Below the pieces are notes generated by a model that did no database searches, was not told the origin of the DNA, and was given only the letters and a program-made list of their open reading frames with translations. From positions 496,001 to 560,000 of the forward strand of contig JAHQRK010000011.1 in assembly GCA_019828595.1 (NCBI GenBank): a stretch of DNA of 64,000 nt. The letters run 5' to 3'. Of this stretch, positions 20,190 through 30,195 are shown one piece after another. The stretch is from Aphanomyces cochlioides (lineage: Eukaryota; Oomycota; Saprolegniomycetes; Saprolegniales; Verrucalvaceae). How positions within the stretch are numbered: position 1 is the stretch's first letter; each line of letters begins with the position of its first letter. The translations under genes and the position numbers were made by a program.

Positions 20190-21650
20190 TTAACATTGGT
20201 CACGCAAGAATCGGTCGACGGCGTTTTCAATGCGTTGGCGACCCCACGTGAGCGATTCATTGTCGGTGGACTTGGGCGCGCGCATGTCACGGCAGTGGGA
20301 AGTGCCGTCAATGTAGACGATTTCCGACTTGGAGTTGACAAGCGTCGACCCGTTGACCAAACTCAAGGCGGACCATGGATCGATGTTGCCGTTGGGGAAG
20401 ACCACATTGGGGACGTCAATGTTGAGTGCGCCGTACTTGTTGTTGGTCGCGACGATGTTGGCATCCGCTTGTTCCTTGGTGATACCAAACGCTTGCTTGC
20501 ACAATTCGTAGTAGACCTTGTCCACGTCGGCATATTCGAGCACCGAGAAGAGCGACTTGGCCGATTTCGTGGTTTGGCCAAAGCCAAACTCGGCGCACGT
20601 CTGGTAGATCCACTGGCGGTTGATGCCCATCGTGGTGACGTTGATGTTCTGGTACGGAGCGATCCACGACTTTTGGTAGTCCGAGTCGGTGCATTCGGGG
20701 TACGTGTACTTGTTGTAGGCGGCCAACTTTTCAAGAGGCGACTTGCCGTCGTTGGCGTTGAAAATCTGGCAGCCCCACGTCAAATTTTGCGCCGAGTTGT
20801 CGTTGTACTGCGCCAAGCCTTGGAACGAGCCAAAGACGTTGCCTTCGATCGTCGCGCGGTTGTAGTCGTCCTTGAGAGGGTCGCAAGGATTGAAGAGTTC
20901 CTTGAGCTTGGCGACATCTTCAGTCTTGGAACTCGCGACCAAGTTGTGGAAGTCCTTCAAGGCGGTCTTGACCGTGTCGGCGCATTGGTCCTTGCCAAAG
21001 TACTTGAGGCCAAACGCCACGACGTCACCGTATTCGTGGTAGTCCGCCTTGGCGAGGATAGGACCCGAGCTGGCGACGGAACCGACGAAGCGATCGCCGT
21101 GCTTGAGCTTGGCCCACGCAGCCAACATGCCAGGGTAGCTGCCACCAAAGGCCACCCACTTGGCGTTGACCAACTTGCGCTTCTCGGTCAAGTGGTCTTG
21201 GAACGTGATCATGTCGTTCAAAGCTTGTTCGGCCGTCAAGTACTTGAGGTTCTCGACCGAGTAGTCGGCGACGGGCTGCGACTTGCCGTAGTAGCGGTGT
21301 TCCAAGCTCACAATCAACGCCTTGTGCTTCTTGGCCAAGACGTTCATGAACAAGTTGGTCGACGTGACGGTCCCAGCCGTGGCAACGTTTTCACCGTTGA
21401 TGTAGAGGAAGACAGGGTAGCCAGCACCGCCGTAGAACTCGTCGTTGGTGAAGAATCGTTGCTTCCACACTTGGTTGTTGGCCTTGTCGTTGTGGTCAAG
21501 CTTTTGGTTTTCAAACCACTCTTCAGGGATCGCCGTCGTCGCTTCCGTCTGCGCGCCTTCAATGAAGTCCAAGATATTAAAGTGGCGAACCATCGGGTTC
21601 AACGCCGCGGCGGAGCATGCGAGCAATGCAAGGGCAGAAAGGCGGACCAT
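20190..21650 (-). CDS. Secreted S28 serine carboxypeptidase (copy 1)
   Basis: 486 residues, no intron, ATG at 21648-21650. Residues 1-17 (MVRLSALALLACSAAAL) form a signal peptide. The S28 family catalytic triad is present: Ser171 in FGGSYPG, Asp424 in NGNIDPW and His452 in GTSHCRDM. Other S28 marks include the FFTNDEFYGGAGYPVFLYIN block, VSLEHRYYGKSQP and the conserved Cys residues. The family cleaves Pro-Xaa bonds at peptide ends (lysosomal Pro-X carboxypeptidase, DPP7). Here secretion is likely, as in other oomycetes, where such enzymes serve nutrition. Copy 2 at 26258 is a close paralogue in the opposite orientation. The length is typical. Confidence 0.93.
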   Translation of the reverse strand: MVRLSALALLACSAAALNPMVRHFNILDFIEGAQTEATTAIPEEWFENQKLDHNDKANNQVWKQRFFTNDEFYGGAGYPVFLYINGENVATAGTVTSTNLFMNVLAKKHKALIVSLEHRYYGKSQPVADYSVENLKYLTAEQALNDMITFQDHLTEKRKLVNAKWVAFGGSYPGMLAAWAKLKHGDRFVGSVASSGPILAKADYHEYGDVVAFGLKYFGKDQCADTVKTALKDFHNLVASSKTEDVAKLKELFNPCDPLKDDYNRATIEGNVFGSFQGLAQYNDNSAQNLTWGCQIFNANDGKSPLEKLAAYNKYTYPECTDSDYQKSWIAPYQNINVTTMGINRQWIYQTCAEFGFGQTTKSAKSLFSVLEYADVDKVYYELCKQAFGITKEQADANIVATNNKYGALNIDVPNVVFPNGNIDPWSALSLVNGSTLVNSKSEIVYIDGTSHCRDMRAPKSTDNESLTWGRQRIENAVDRFLRDQC

Positions 21651-23640
21651 CGTCGAGTTTGTCGAGTAAATTCAACACTGACTGTCCTGCCGTGATGGGG
21701 GCGAGAGATTGTCCACCTCTGGCGATCCACACCAGCCTGGTTTTATCATCATTATCCATGAAGCAGGCGTGGCACAGCGACATGGTGGTCAAGACGTGAC
21801 TCGAGAGATGCACATTTTTGTCAAAGTCTCCCAGCAAGCCAAGTCTCGCAGTTGATCTTGGGACTTGGTCGCTCTCGGGTTGGCCCGCTCGCCCCCATGC
21901 GGCTCACAGTCAAACATGGACTAATGCTCCACGCTGCAATCTGATCGATGGGTAATTCTGGTTCTTCTCCACCATTACACCACTGTCGTTGTCATGTTGT
22001 CGTGGATTGATGCGCAATTGTTGTCTCGGGACTTTCCACTGTATTCTCCGGCGGTGGACGGTATTAAGACGTGATGCAGGACGAGCACAGCGAGGTAAGG
22101 AAGAAGACCAAAGCTAGGCCACGATATCTCGTTGATTACACTGTCAAACAAGCGAAATCCAGACTTTCCTGCCACCGTCCATCTCGAACAGTGCCCGCCA
22201 GACGGCAAAGCCCGTTCCTTGGGACGTGAAAAGTCCATGCGAAAGTTCGTAAGTATATTATATTTCAAAGGATATTAATAAACAAAGTTATCAATTTTTG
22301 CAAGTTCAGTTGAATGCCAAAGGAAGATGACCAACACGTGGAGCAAAGACTGGCAAAGACTGTATGAAGACGTGGTTCTTAGATGTATCAATCTATCATA
22401 TTTAGCTCTCCTTCAATTGCAGCAGCGCACGCAAATACTAGAAACTCTACTGCCAAGCAACATGACTCCAGTCAAGACAAATTTATTAATTTATACAATA
22501 TATTTATTTTCCGAGTCTAACTCTGCATCTTATAAGTACCTGATGCTGTAAATGACAAATGCAACCATCTGGCTGTCATCGCTTGACGCGGTGGTTTCTC
22601 CTGCTGTGGTGAGCAAACTCCATGGCTCTCCAAATCGCCAAAGCATTGAATCACCACGTTGCGACGACTTTATAGCTATAGCTGTCGTCTTCCTGCGTGA
22701 ATCCAACACTTGGCAGCGCGTTTCCTCCTCCTCCTCCCGATTCGTTGTTTGGTCCACGAATTGAAGCGCTTAACGCATCCACCGCTCTCATCTAGTCTTG
22801 ACGACGCGCTTTAAAGGCAATTTACGGTGTGATGGCCGACGTTCGATCGGTCTACTGGGCGTCTTCACTACCGTAGCATGGCGAGAGACGAAGACCCTGC
22901 GACGTTCAATGTGCGACGTTGGTGGAAAAACACATCCTCGGGACGAAAAGTGTTCCGACGTCGCTTGTCTCCATGCCGTCAAACCTCTTCCCGATCCAGC
23001 ATCATGACATGGATTGCATCGACTGGGAGCAAGTGGCAGGCCTAGGGAAAGTGCAATCTTTGCAGCAATAATTGCAATATAAACATTGCAATCTAGTATT
23101 GTGCCCGTCAGCGGCATTGCAATTTAAATTGGTTATCATGGGCGAATTGCAGTATAAATTGTGCTGTCAAGAGATATTGCAATATGTTGCATCGGATCAC
23201 CAAAAATTTGTTTTTTTCCTCCGAGCAATGTGTGTGAAAGGCTCTTCTCAAAGTGTAAGTATGAGAGCCGCCAATAGCCACACCTGACATGCGCTATAAC
23301 ATAACTGACATTATACTGACGTTAGACTTCGCTATTTCTGTTCTGGGCAAGCAAGATGAACACAGAGAGACCTGTGTCATCGGGACATCGGTGCTGTTTG
23401 AATAAAAATATTGGACATCCTGTGAAATTTTATATAAGTTTTTGAGGTTGTTAACAAAAATCCATATATCCTCATATCCGGACATACTCAAATCAAGATA
23501 AAACAGTGTAGCATTTTTTGCGGACCAGAGTAGTATTGACAGACTACAGAAAATCGTTGCATCCTCACAACTTTGAGATGAGTATGTTCTTGAAGGAAAA
23601 TCATTCGTACTGGGGTCCATTTGACTTGAAGAAAAATGAG
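21651..23640. other. Intergenic region with short ATTGCAATATAAA repeats
   Basis: No gene supported. Between about 23055 and 23190 there are several copies of ATTGCAATATAAA-like words (ATTGCAATATAAACATTG, ATTGCAATTTAAATTGG, ATTGCAGTATAAATTG), and similar words recur at about 25250-25300. Around 23512-23540 TTTTTGCGGACCAGAGTAGT resembles the mariner terminal repeat seen at 35575-35597, probably a relic of a solitary end. Confidence 0.45.
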
Positions 23641-24092
23641 TACAGCGATCTGGGAAATATAAGACCAGCGGCGGCTCTTCGGTGATTGGTCAGTTTCAAA
23701 CTCAAGTTGAAGTCATTGACCTGTGAAATATTTTATCCTATTAAATTGTATATTGGTGTCGTCTCAAGAACAAGAACTTTGTATTTAAAGCTATCATTAA
23801 AGTTTATGCACTGTGAAAGTAACTAGAATACCTACGATATTGCAAAATGCCATGCATTCAATGAAAAGTCATAGCAGTCATAGATAAAGTGAAAACCTCT
23901 ATAATTTAATATTTACTGTTTCAGGAGTGATAACATTCCAGGCTGCAATCGCTCTTTTTATTCTTGCCATCCTCTTTTCTTTGGCCGTACATTGAGTGGT
24001 TGTCTCAGCAAGCCACATTCTCCGCAAAATACTTTTGAATGGGCCCATGACACCTACATCCAAGGGTTGCAACACAGATGTGCGATTTTCCC

Positions 24093-24784
24093 AGGCCTCC
24101 TAAAATTCGCGATGTCCTGAAAATTGAATGTCAAATCGCGAAACAAAAAATAACGAAATCGCGAATTTAAGCTGGGTTGAAAATGCCACTTTGTGGTGCC
24201 CCCCGCCACTTGTAGGCATTGCTTTCAACTTCTATGGCGCGCCCTGCGTCATTTGCAGATGTATTTTTCGTCCGAGCTCATTAAATGTAAACTGGATTTG
24301 AATTGATTCTATTCTGAGCTTAATGTGATCCATCCAGTTCACTGGTTTCAGGAATTGATTTGCCTGACATCGAATTCAGACAGCTTGCAAGGATGGTCGT
24401 CAAGTTCCAGAAGAAACATGACTTGCAGTACGCTCTGCAAATTGATGAGCGCGATGACAAGGGAAATGTCACCTCCGTTGTTTGCAAACTGTGTAAGTAC
24501 TTCGGTCGTGAACAAGACGGATCTGACAAGCGCAAACGGTCGCGCACAGAACATGTGAAGACGTTCTCGGATTTTTCAATCCTAAAATGGAAAAAGGACG
24601 AGTTCCGTTCTTCGATACTCGATTTGTCGCTTGAAGGCATATTCCAGGCGAAGCAATTAGATTCACTGATGAACGTTTAGTGCTAAGGTGCTTCTTATAG
24701 CGATATCGCAAATCTAATAGTCATGACATCGCGAATTTAGACTATTTTCTTTAAATTCGCGATTTCGCAAACTTTAGGAGGCCT
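24093..24784. mobile_element. 692-bp element with AGGCCTCCTAAA ends, nested in the pogo-like element
   Basis: The left end AGGCCTCCTAAAATTCGCGA and the right end TCGCAAACTTTAGGAGGCCT are inverted repeats (17/20). Subterminal AATTCGCGA words also pair across the element. It carries one small open frame (24393-24680). The pogo-like remnant stops at its left edge, so it appears to have inserted into that element. The superfamily is unknown. Confidence 0.6.
24393..24680 (+). CDS. Small BED-like zinc-finger protein within the nested element
   Basis: From the first ATG the protein is about 95 residues: MVVKFQKKHDLQYALQIDER then NVTSVVCKLCKYFGREQDG, KRKRSRTEHVKTFSDFSILK. The CKLC pair with a downstream His suggests a single zinc finger of the BED or THAP type, with a basic stretch. 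Such fragments are often the N-terminus of a transposase. The frame may start further upstream. It is probably a truncated transposon protein; whether it is expressed is unknown. Confidence 0.45.
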   Translation: MVVKFQKKHDLQYALQIDERDDKGNVTSVVCKLCKYFGREQDGSDKRKRSRTEHVKTFSDFSILKWKKDEFRSSILDLSLEGIFQAKQLDSLMNV

Positions 24785-24940
24785 GTGCTTGTCTGACATC
24801 ACGTTTGTCACTTTATGGCCATGAAATGATGGCTTGCATCCTGCCAACTATATTTCCTGTTATAATTTATAATATCAATTATGAAGGTTCTATTGTAGGG
24901 TAGGGTTAGTTGCTGGTCTTATATTTCCCAGATCTCTGTA

Positions 24941-26257
24941 GATCACTGAGAATGTCAACATCAATGCATGTGTAACTATTGTTGATTTGATACGAATTTC
25001 CAGACCCCATTCAATCGAATCACGCCGGCAGATCGTTTCACCAATCGACGCCATTGGCTAATAAGTATTTTGAGTTCTTTTGATTGGCTGAATTTAAAGA
25101 AAGTACAGAGAAAGCACAGTTCTAATTTTCATTCATCCAATGTATTGGCGCGATTGGAGATTGATACAAAAAACGAATCCAAATTGGGAAATTTCTAGCG
25201 AATCCACAATATTTAAAAATTATTTTACAGTAATATTTCATAACTAAAAAATTGCAATTAAAATTGAGATATGGTTTATCATTGCAATATAAATTGCACG
25301 AGTTGACTGTAGTCCAATTGATATTTGATGACTTTCAAATAGAAAGGGGCCTTATTTGTCTGAAAGTTTTTTTGAGAAAAGCCGACTTGAAAGTTTTACC
25401 ATGGTTAGGGGAAATTTTTGTGTCCTATGATAGGTTATAGAGATAATATATTGGCCAATAGATATTTTTAACAATGTTCAACAACCTCGCACATTGCATA
25501 CTCCACAGGACCACGCAAACAATATCTCGTCCATAATCGGCACGGAACATGCGGAGTACCTCAACGTGGTAGCATCCTATGATAGAAATAACATCTTGGT
25601 TAGCCTGAGACTACACCAACAGAAAATGGAAAGTAGCTTCAAAAACTTATGAAATTCGATTACTCTCACATCCTATATTTCATTGCCTTATTTGTTTTCA
25701 AGATGAATATGTTTGATTCGCCAAAATTAAAATAGGTTATCAAACCAATATCTCGAGAACGAGATCGATTCGTTGAAAATGGAGTGCAAAATTGGATATT
25801 TCACTTCAAAATGTCCATTTTCGAAAAAAATAAAATAAGGCTCCGTTCTATTTGAGTGCCTTCATTTATTTAATTTTTATCAATTTCAAATTGCATTTTA
25901 CCGACCCCTGGCAAGTGTGGCTGCACAATTTACTACGTCCAACTCTTCCCTCGCATTTCAAACACACCTCGTCGTCGCATCCACCAGCTCGTTTCCTGCC
26001 GCCTTGTAGCTCTCTTCTAGCTCACCTACCGCTTGCTTTTCTTCTCCATCAGGCTGAAGCATGTCGCCGACGTGAAGCTGGTCTGTCCAAGCACCATGTC
26101 AGTCTCTTGTGCCGGAGTCAAACAGGCGGACGCATCTCTGTACAGCTGCTACTCGTTACTGCTTGAGCCTGGCCTGTGGCGTGAGAGGGGCCACGACGTG
26201 ACTGAGAGTTCAAGTGTCGACAGTGTGTTTCATTTTTGCTTTGCACAACTTGGTACG
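24941..26257. other. AT-rich intergenic region, no gene seen
   Basis: Contains the second cluster of ATTGCAATATAAA words (25250-25300) and scattered ATTGGCTAAT words. No long coding frame. The last 200 bases upstream of 26258 are the presumed promoter of the S28 copy 2 gene. Confidence 0.45.
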
Positions 26258-27715
26258 ATGGTCCGTGTCTTTGCCTTGTCCGCGCTCGCCGCCGTCGCCG
26301 CGGCGTCCAAGTTCACCAACCACTTTGATATCAACAAGTTGATCCAACAAAACACGGAAGCGGTCACGGCGGGCGTCCCTGAAGAATGGTTTGAACAACA
26401 AAAGCTCGACCACACTGACAAGTCCAACAACCAAGTGTGGAAGCAGCGTTTCTTCACGAACGACGAGTTCTACGGCGGCGACGGCTACCCCGTCTTTGTC
26501 TTCATCAACGGTGAAAACGTCGCCGCCAACACGACCGTCAAGTCGACCAACTTGTTCATGAACGTCTTGGCCAAGAAGCACAAGGCATTGATCGTGAGCT
26601 TGGAGCACCGTTTCTACGGCAAGTCGCAGCCCAAGGGCGACTTCACCGTCTCGAGTCTCAAGTACTTGACGGCCGAGCAAGCGTTGAACGACTTGGCGTA
26701 CTTCCAAGACCACTTGACCGCCAAGCGCAAGCTGGTCAACGCCAAGTGGGTCGCCTTCGGCGGCAGCTACCCTGGCATGTTGGCTGCGTGGGCCAAGTAC
26801 AAGTTCAACGACCGCTTCGTCGGCTCCGTCGCGAGTTCCGGCCCCATCGACGCCCAAGTCGACTTCTACCAATATGCTGACAAGGTCGAATTCGGCTTGC
26901 GCTCCGTCGGTGGTGAAGCGTGCACGAACGCCGTCAAGGAAAGCTTGCAAGCGCTCGACACCCTCGTCGGCAGCACCAAGCCTGAAGACGTCGCCAAGTT
27001 GCAAAGCGTCTTCCCCACCTGCACGCCCATCTCCAACGACGACGAGCGCATGGTGTTGGAGTCGTACTTTTACTTTCCCTTCGAAAGCGTCGCGCAGGCC
27101 AACGACTACGCCACGTACACGCTCAAGAATGTCTGCGAAGACTTCACCGTTGCCGACAAGACTCCGTTGGAGAAGATCATTGCCTGGAACAAGAAGCAAC
27201 ACGGCGACGCCACGTGCTACGACATCAACTTCGACAACAACTGGTTGGACAGCTCCGTCACGTCGACGACGGTCGACACTGTCGGCATCATCCGCCAATG
27301 GACGTGGCAAACGTGCAATGAATTTGGTTTTGGCCAAAACTCTGCTTCGTCCAAGGGCATCTTCGGCAATCTCAAGTATGTGACTGCCGAACGCTCCTTG
27401 TTGAAGGTGTGCAAGGGCGCGTACAACGTCACGGACGTTGAATCCCGCGTCCAAGCCATCCGCAAGACTTACGGCGCGTTGAAGATCGATGTTCCCAACG
27501 TCATCTTCCCCACTGGTACCTACGATGGCTGGGCTGCTCTTGCCCCCAGCAACGCCACCGGTGTCGTGAACCCAACGTCCGAAGTTGTCGACATTGACGG
27601 CACCTCCCACTGCGGTGACATGAGCGCCCCCAAGGCCACCGACAGCGGTCCCCTCGTCTGGGCCCACCAACGCATTGAAGCCGGCGTCGACCGCTTCTTG
27701 CGCGACAAGTGTTAA
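26258..27715 (+). CDS. Secreted S28 serine carboxypeptidase (copy 2)
   Basis: 485 residues from the ATG at 26258. The same frame is open for 75 codons upstream, but that part lacks an ATG at a sensible place and is not conserved in copy 1. The signal peptide is MVRVFALSALAAVAAASKF. The catalytic triad is Ser170 (FGGSYPG), Asp423 (GTYDGW) and His451 (GTSHCGDM). The blocks FFTNDEFYGGDGYPVFVFIN, FMNVLAKKHKALIVSLEHRF and VNAKWVAFGGSYPGMLAAW match copy 1 almost residue for residue, while the middle part (residues about 200-330) differs more, consistent with substrate-range change. GC-rich, codon-biased, no intron. The 4.6 kb between the two copies holds only transposon debris. Confidence 0.93.
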   Translation: MVRVFALSALAAVAAASKFTNHFDINKLIQQNTEAVTAGVPEEWFEQQKLDHTDKSNNQVWKQRFFTNDEFYGGDGYPVFVFINGENVAANTTVKSTNLFMNVLAKKHKALIVSLEHRFYGKSQPKGDFTVSSLKYLTAEQALNDLAYFQDHLTAKRKLVNAKWVAFGGSYPGMLAAWAKYKFNDRFVGSVASSGPIDAQVDFYQYADKVEFGLRSVGGEACTNAVKESLQALDTLVGSTKPEDVAKLQSVFPTCTPISNDDERMVLESYFYFPFESVAQANDYATYTLKNVCEDFTVADKTPLEKIIAWNKKQHGDATCYDINFDNNWLDSSVTSTTVDTVGIIRQWTWQTCNEFGFGQNSASSKGIFGNLKYVTAERSLLKVCKGAYNVTDVESRVQAIRKTYGALKIDVPNVIFPTGTYDGWAALAPSNATGVVNPTSEVVDIDGTSHCGDMSAPKATDSGPLVWAHQRIEAGVDRFLRDKC

Positions 27716-27786
27716 ATCAATCTATAAAGTTTTGTCGTTCTCTCTCGTTCCTCTTAGTTATAGCTCTTGATGTGCCAACTGGGGAC

Positions 27787-27822
27787 GTTTCACATGTAAC
27801 CGCTATCGGTTACAAGTGAAAC
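27787..27822. terminator. Strong hairpin downstream of S28 copy 2
   Basis: GTTTCACATGTAACCG, a 4-base loop CTAT, then CGGTTACAAGTGAAAC: 16-bp arms with one mismatch. It sits 72 bp after the stop codon and before the GH18-like gene. It may act in 3'-end formation or be a palindrome bound by a protein. In eukaryotes hairpins are not standard terminators, so the role is uncertain. Confidence 0.4.
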
Positions 27823-27883
27823 ACAGAGATTGTAGAGGCATGACTCGGTTTTGGTTGTCCCATGTGTCGTGCTTCTGCAAGCA

Positions 27884-30139
27884 ATGGCGATTTCGTCACG
27901 CGACAAGATGACTGAACCACCGCCGACGTCCCAAGCGTCGTCATTGACAGCGCCGCTGCTGGAGGCTTCACAGATTCAGCAACCGCCGATTTCATCCGTG
28001 CCGTTTATGGAGCATGAACCCTCCCAGTCATCAGCGCCACGACCGACCAAGCACTGGCGGATTCTTCTAAGCAGTACGTACAGCATGCTCTGCTACTCTC
28101 ATCATCCCTTGGACTAGTGGTAGCGCTCGCTGGGGCGACTGCTGGAGTGCTAGTTGGAACAGGCGTCTTTACAAAGTCTGTGACACCTGCCGACTTTGAA
28201 GCCATCAGTCCAAGTAGAGACTCTGGGTGTCCTGTCGTCGCGCCAAGCCAGCGCGTCGTCGAGTATTGGCCGTCGTCGCAGCGGAGCTGTAGCTCAGCTG
28301 TACGTGCCGTGGACTCACTTGAAAGGCTGTCTTGTCGATAGATTGCTGGCGTGACGCATGTTGTCCTCGAGTACGTCGAAGTCAGCGGAAAACTCAACTT
28401 TGACATGGAAAACACCCTCGCCAAGTGTCTCGTAGCGATGCGGCAGTCTGTTCACCGCTGAAGACCTGCTTGACGCTCTTCGTCCTGTAGGAAATGCGTC
28501 TACGTCATGGGCGCGCTGGCCAGCGACAAGACCGACTTGACAGCTACAAACACACCGAGCAAAGCTGTTCGGTGGTTTGACCGCTACCCTCTCGACGGAT
28601 TTGTCATCCTGAGCAGCTCAACGTCGTCGTTGTCTTCCCTTCAATCTGCAGTGCGGGCCATTTCCTCCGCTGTGAAATCCAAGTCGTCGTCACTGCTAGT
28701 TGCGCTTGACGTGGATGGAGCGCAGCGTGAAACTTTCCCAACCGACGTCGTGGAGGATGTAGATTGGGTCAATGTCCGCTTGTACAATGCGAAAACTTCC
28801 AAGTCTTCAGTAGCGTCCACGATTCATCTCCCGTCTCGTCACCTGCGTTAGGCTATTTATGACGATGCAGCGCAATCCCGTCGTCTCTTTGATCAGTGGC
28901 AAGCCCTGATGCCTCTGTCCAAGCTCTGCATTGGGATCTGCGTCGACTGCAGCGTCGGACTATCCCTTGACATATTGACAAGCTGGACGCAGTTTGCTCA
29001 CTCGGCTGGCGGCGTCACCATCGACAGTTCGTCTGGCAATTCTGCCACCTCTTCAAATTGGAACGACGTCATCCAAGCTGTCCTTCCAGCGTCGTCAAAC
29101 TCGACGGTCGCCCCTACGACTTCGACACCAACTCCCCAGTCAACATTGAAAACCAACCAGACGACCACAGCCAAGCCCGGCTCGAAATGTGGCAACAAAC
29201 CTCGCCTCGTCGAGTTCTGGGGCTCTGAAGTCGACGGCTGCGACAGTGTAAGCTCTCTTCTTGTCGTGTTTTGAGCTGTCTTTGTGGTCTTTTTAGGTCC
29301 CTTATGGCGTGACGCATGTGATTTTATCCTTTGCGCTTGTCCAAGGCGGCGTGGTGATCCCATCGTTCCAAGGATCGGATGCATCCGTGAAATCCTGCGT
29401 CACCAAGCTACACTCGTTTGTCTTTTAATCCATCTCGAGCTCAAGAGTTCTGTCGTAGGAAGTGTATTTCGGTCATGGGAAGCATCGGAGGCGATACAAA
29501 TCGTGATGAGATGGCTGTGATCACGGACGCCTCGGCATTTGCATCAAGCGCGCTAGCTCTGGTTGAAAAGTTTGGCTTGGATGGGGTTGACATTGACGAC
29601 GAAGCGCGTGGATCGACTTTCGTGCCGTCACGAGTTGTCGCGTATATGAAAGCGCTTTCGTCAGTCTTTAAGCCCAAGAACCTCCTCGTGTCGTTCGATT
29701 CCTACATGTACGAAGCCGACTCGGCGAAATGCTCGTCAAATCGGTGCTTCCCCACTGGCGTCGAGCAATACGTCGACTGGATCAACGTCATGGCGTACAA
29801 TGTGAGCCCAGATGCCAATGCAGCCAGCGTACGTTGTGCTTCGTGATGTGTCTTGTTAATTTTCTCTAGGCCATGTATGTTGCCGCGACGCAGCCGAATG
29901 ATATCTTCAGCGCATGGGCAAAGCTCGCCACGGCGTCCAAGATCGTGCTTGGAGTGTGTACCACAAGCTCGAATCCACTTGCCTCTGGCTGCTCGTACGG
30001 CCCTGGACCGTCAAACGACGTCGTGGCGCAGTGGGCGGCGTGGAGTAAATCCGCAGGGGGCATGATGGTCTGGTCTGGATCGAAAGATTCACTCATGGGG
30101 TTTGCATTGACCAAGTATATATTGAGCCAAACGTCCTAG
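27884..30139 (+). CDS. Membrane-anchored tandem GH18-like protein, multi-exon
   Basis: ATG at 27884 (MAISSRDKMTEPPPTSQASS), another at 27840 in a different frame. A Pro/Ser-rich cytoplasmic tail leads, across a 44-nt intron, to MVALAGATAGVLVGTGVFTK, a single membrane helix (type II). Then come two GH18-like modules. Module 1 (VVEYWPSSQRSCSSAIAGVT, then KCVYVMGALAS, VDWVNVRLYNAK) has RYPLDGFVILSS where the catalytic DGxDxDxE motif should be, so it is inactive. Module 2 (VEFWGSEVDGCDS, YGVTHVILSFALVQGG, VMGSIGGDTN) keeps DGVDIDDE at about residue 480 plus YVDWINVMAYNV. GH18 enzymes cleave chitin or peptidoglycan-like polymers; the Thr/Pro-rich linker separates the modules. Short introns join all exons in frame. 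Confidence 0.7.
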
Positions 30140-30195
30140 TCCACGGAGTTGTAGCTCAAACTACACAAGAAGCAAAAGAACGTCTCGAGACTTGT

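Larger units (their letters stand above)
23641..24940. mobile_element. Pogo/Tigger-like element, degraded, with a nested insertion
   Basis: The ends TACAGCGATCTGGGAAATAT (23641) and ATATTTCCCAGATCTCTGTA (24921-24940) are inverted repeats with TA at both borders, as for Tc1/mariner-pogo elements. On the minus strand at about 23930-24095 a remnant reads SVLQPLDVGVMGPFKSILRR and continues to an ITPET-like end. LQPLDVGVMGPFKS matches the third-Asp region of pogo-type DDE transposases. The rest of the transposase is missing. Another element (24093-24784) sits inside. The same ends are found at 51607-52193. Confidence 0.72.

Noticed and set aside
20196..21695. 499-codon frame antisense to S28 copy 1 (similarly 26210-27670 for copy 2)
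   Set aside because: Shadow of a GC-rich, codon-biased gene; the sense strand has a signal peptide and a full catalytic triad.
22788..23117. Open frames on both strands around 22.8-23.1 kb
   Set aside because: Neither strand shows a motif or splice pattern; probably chance in GC-rich DNA.
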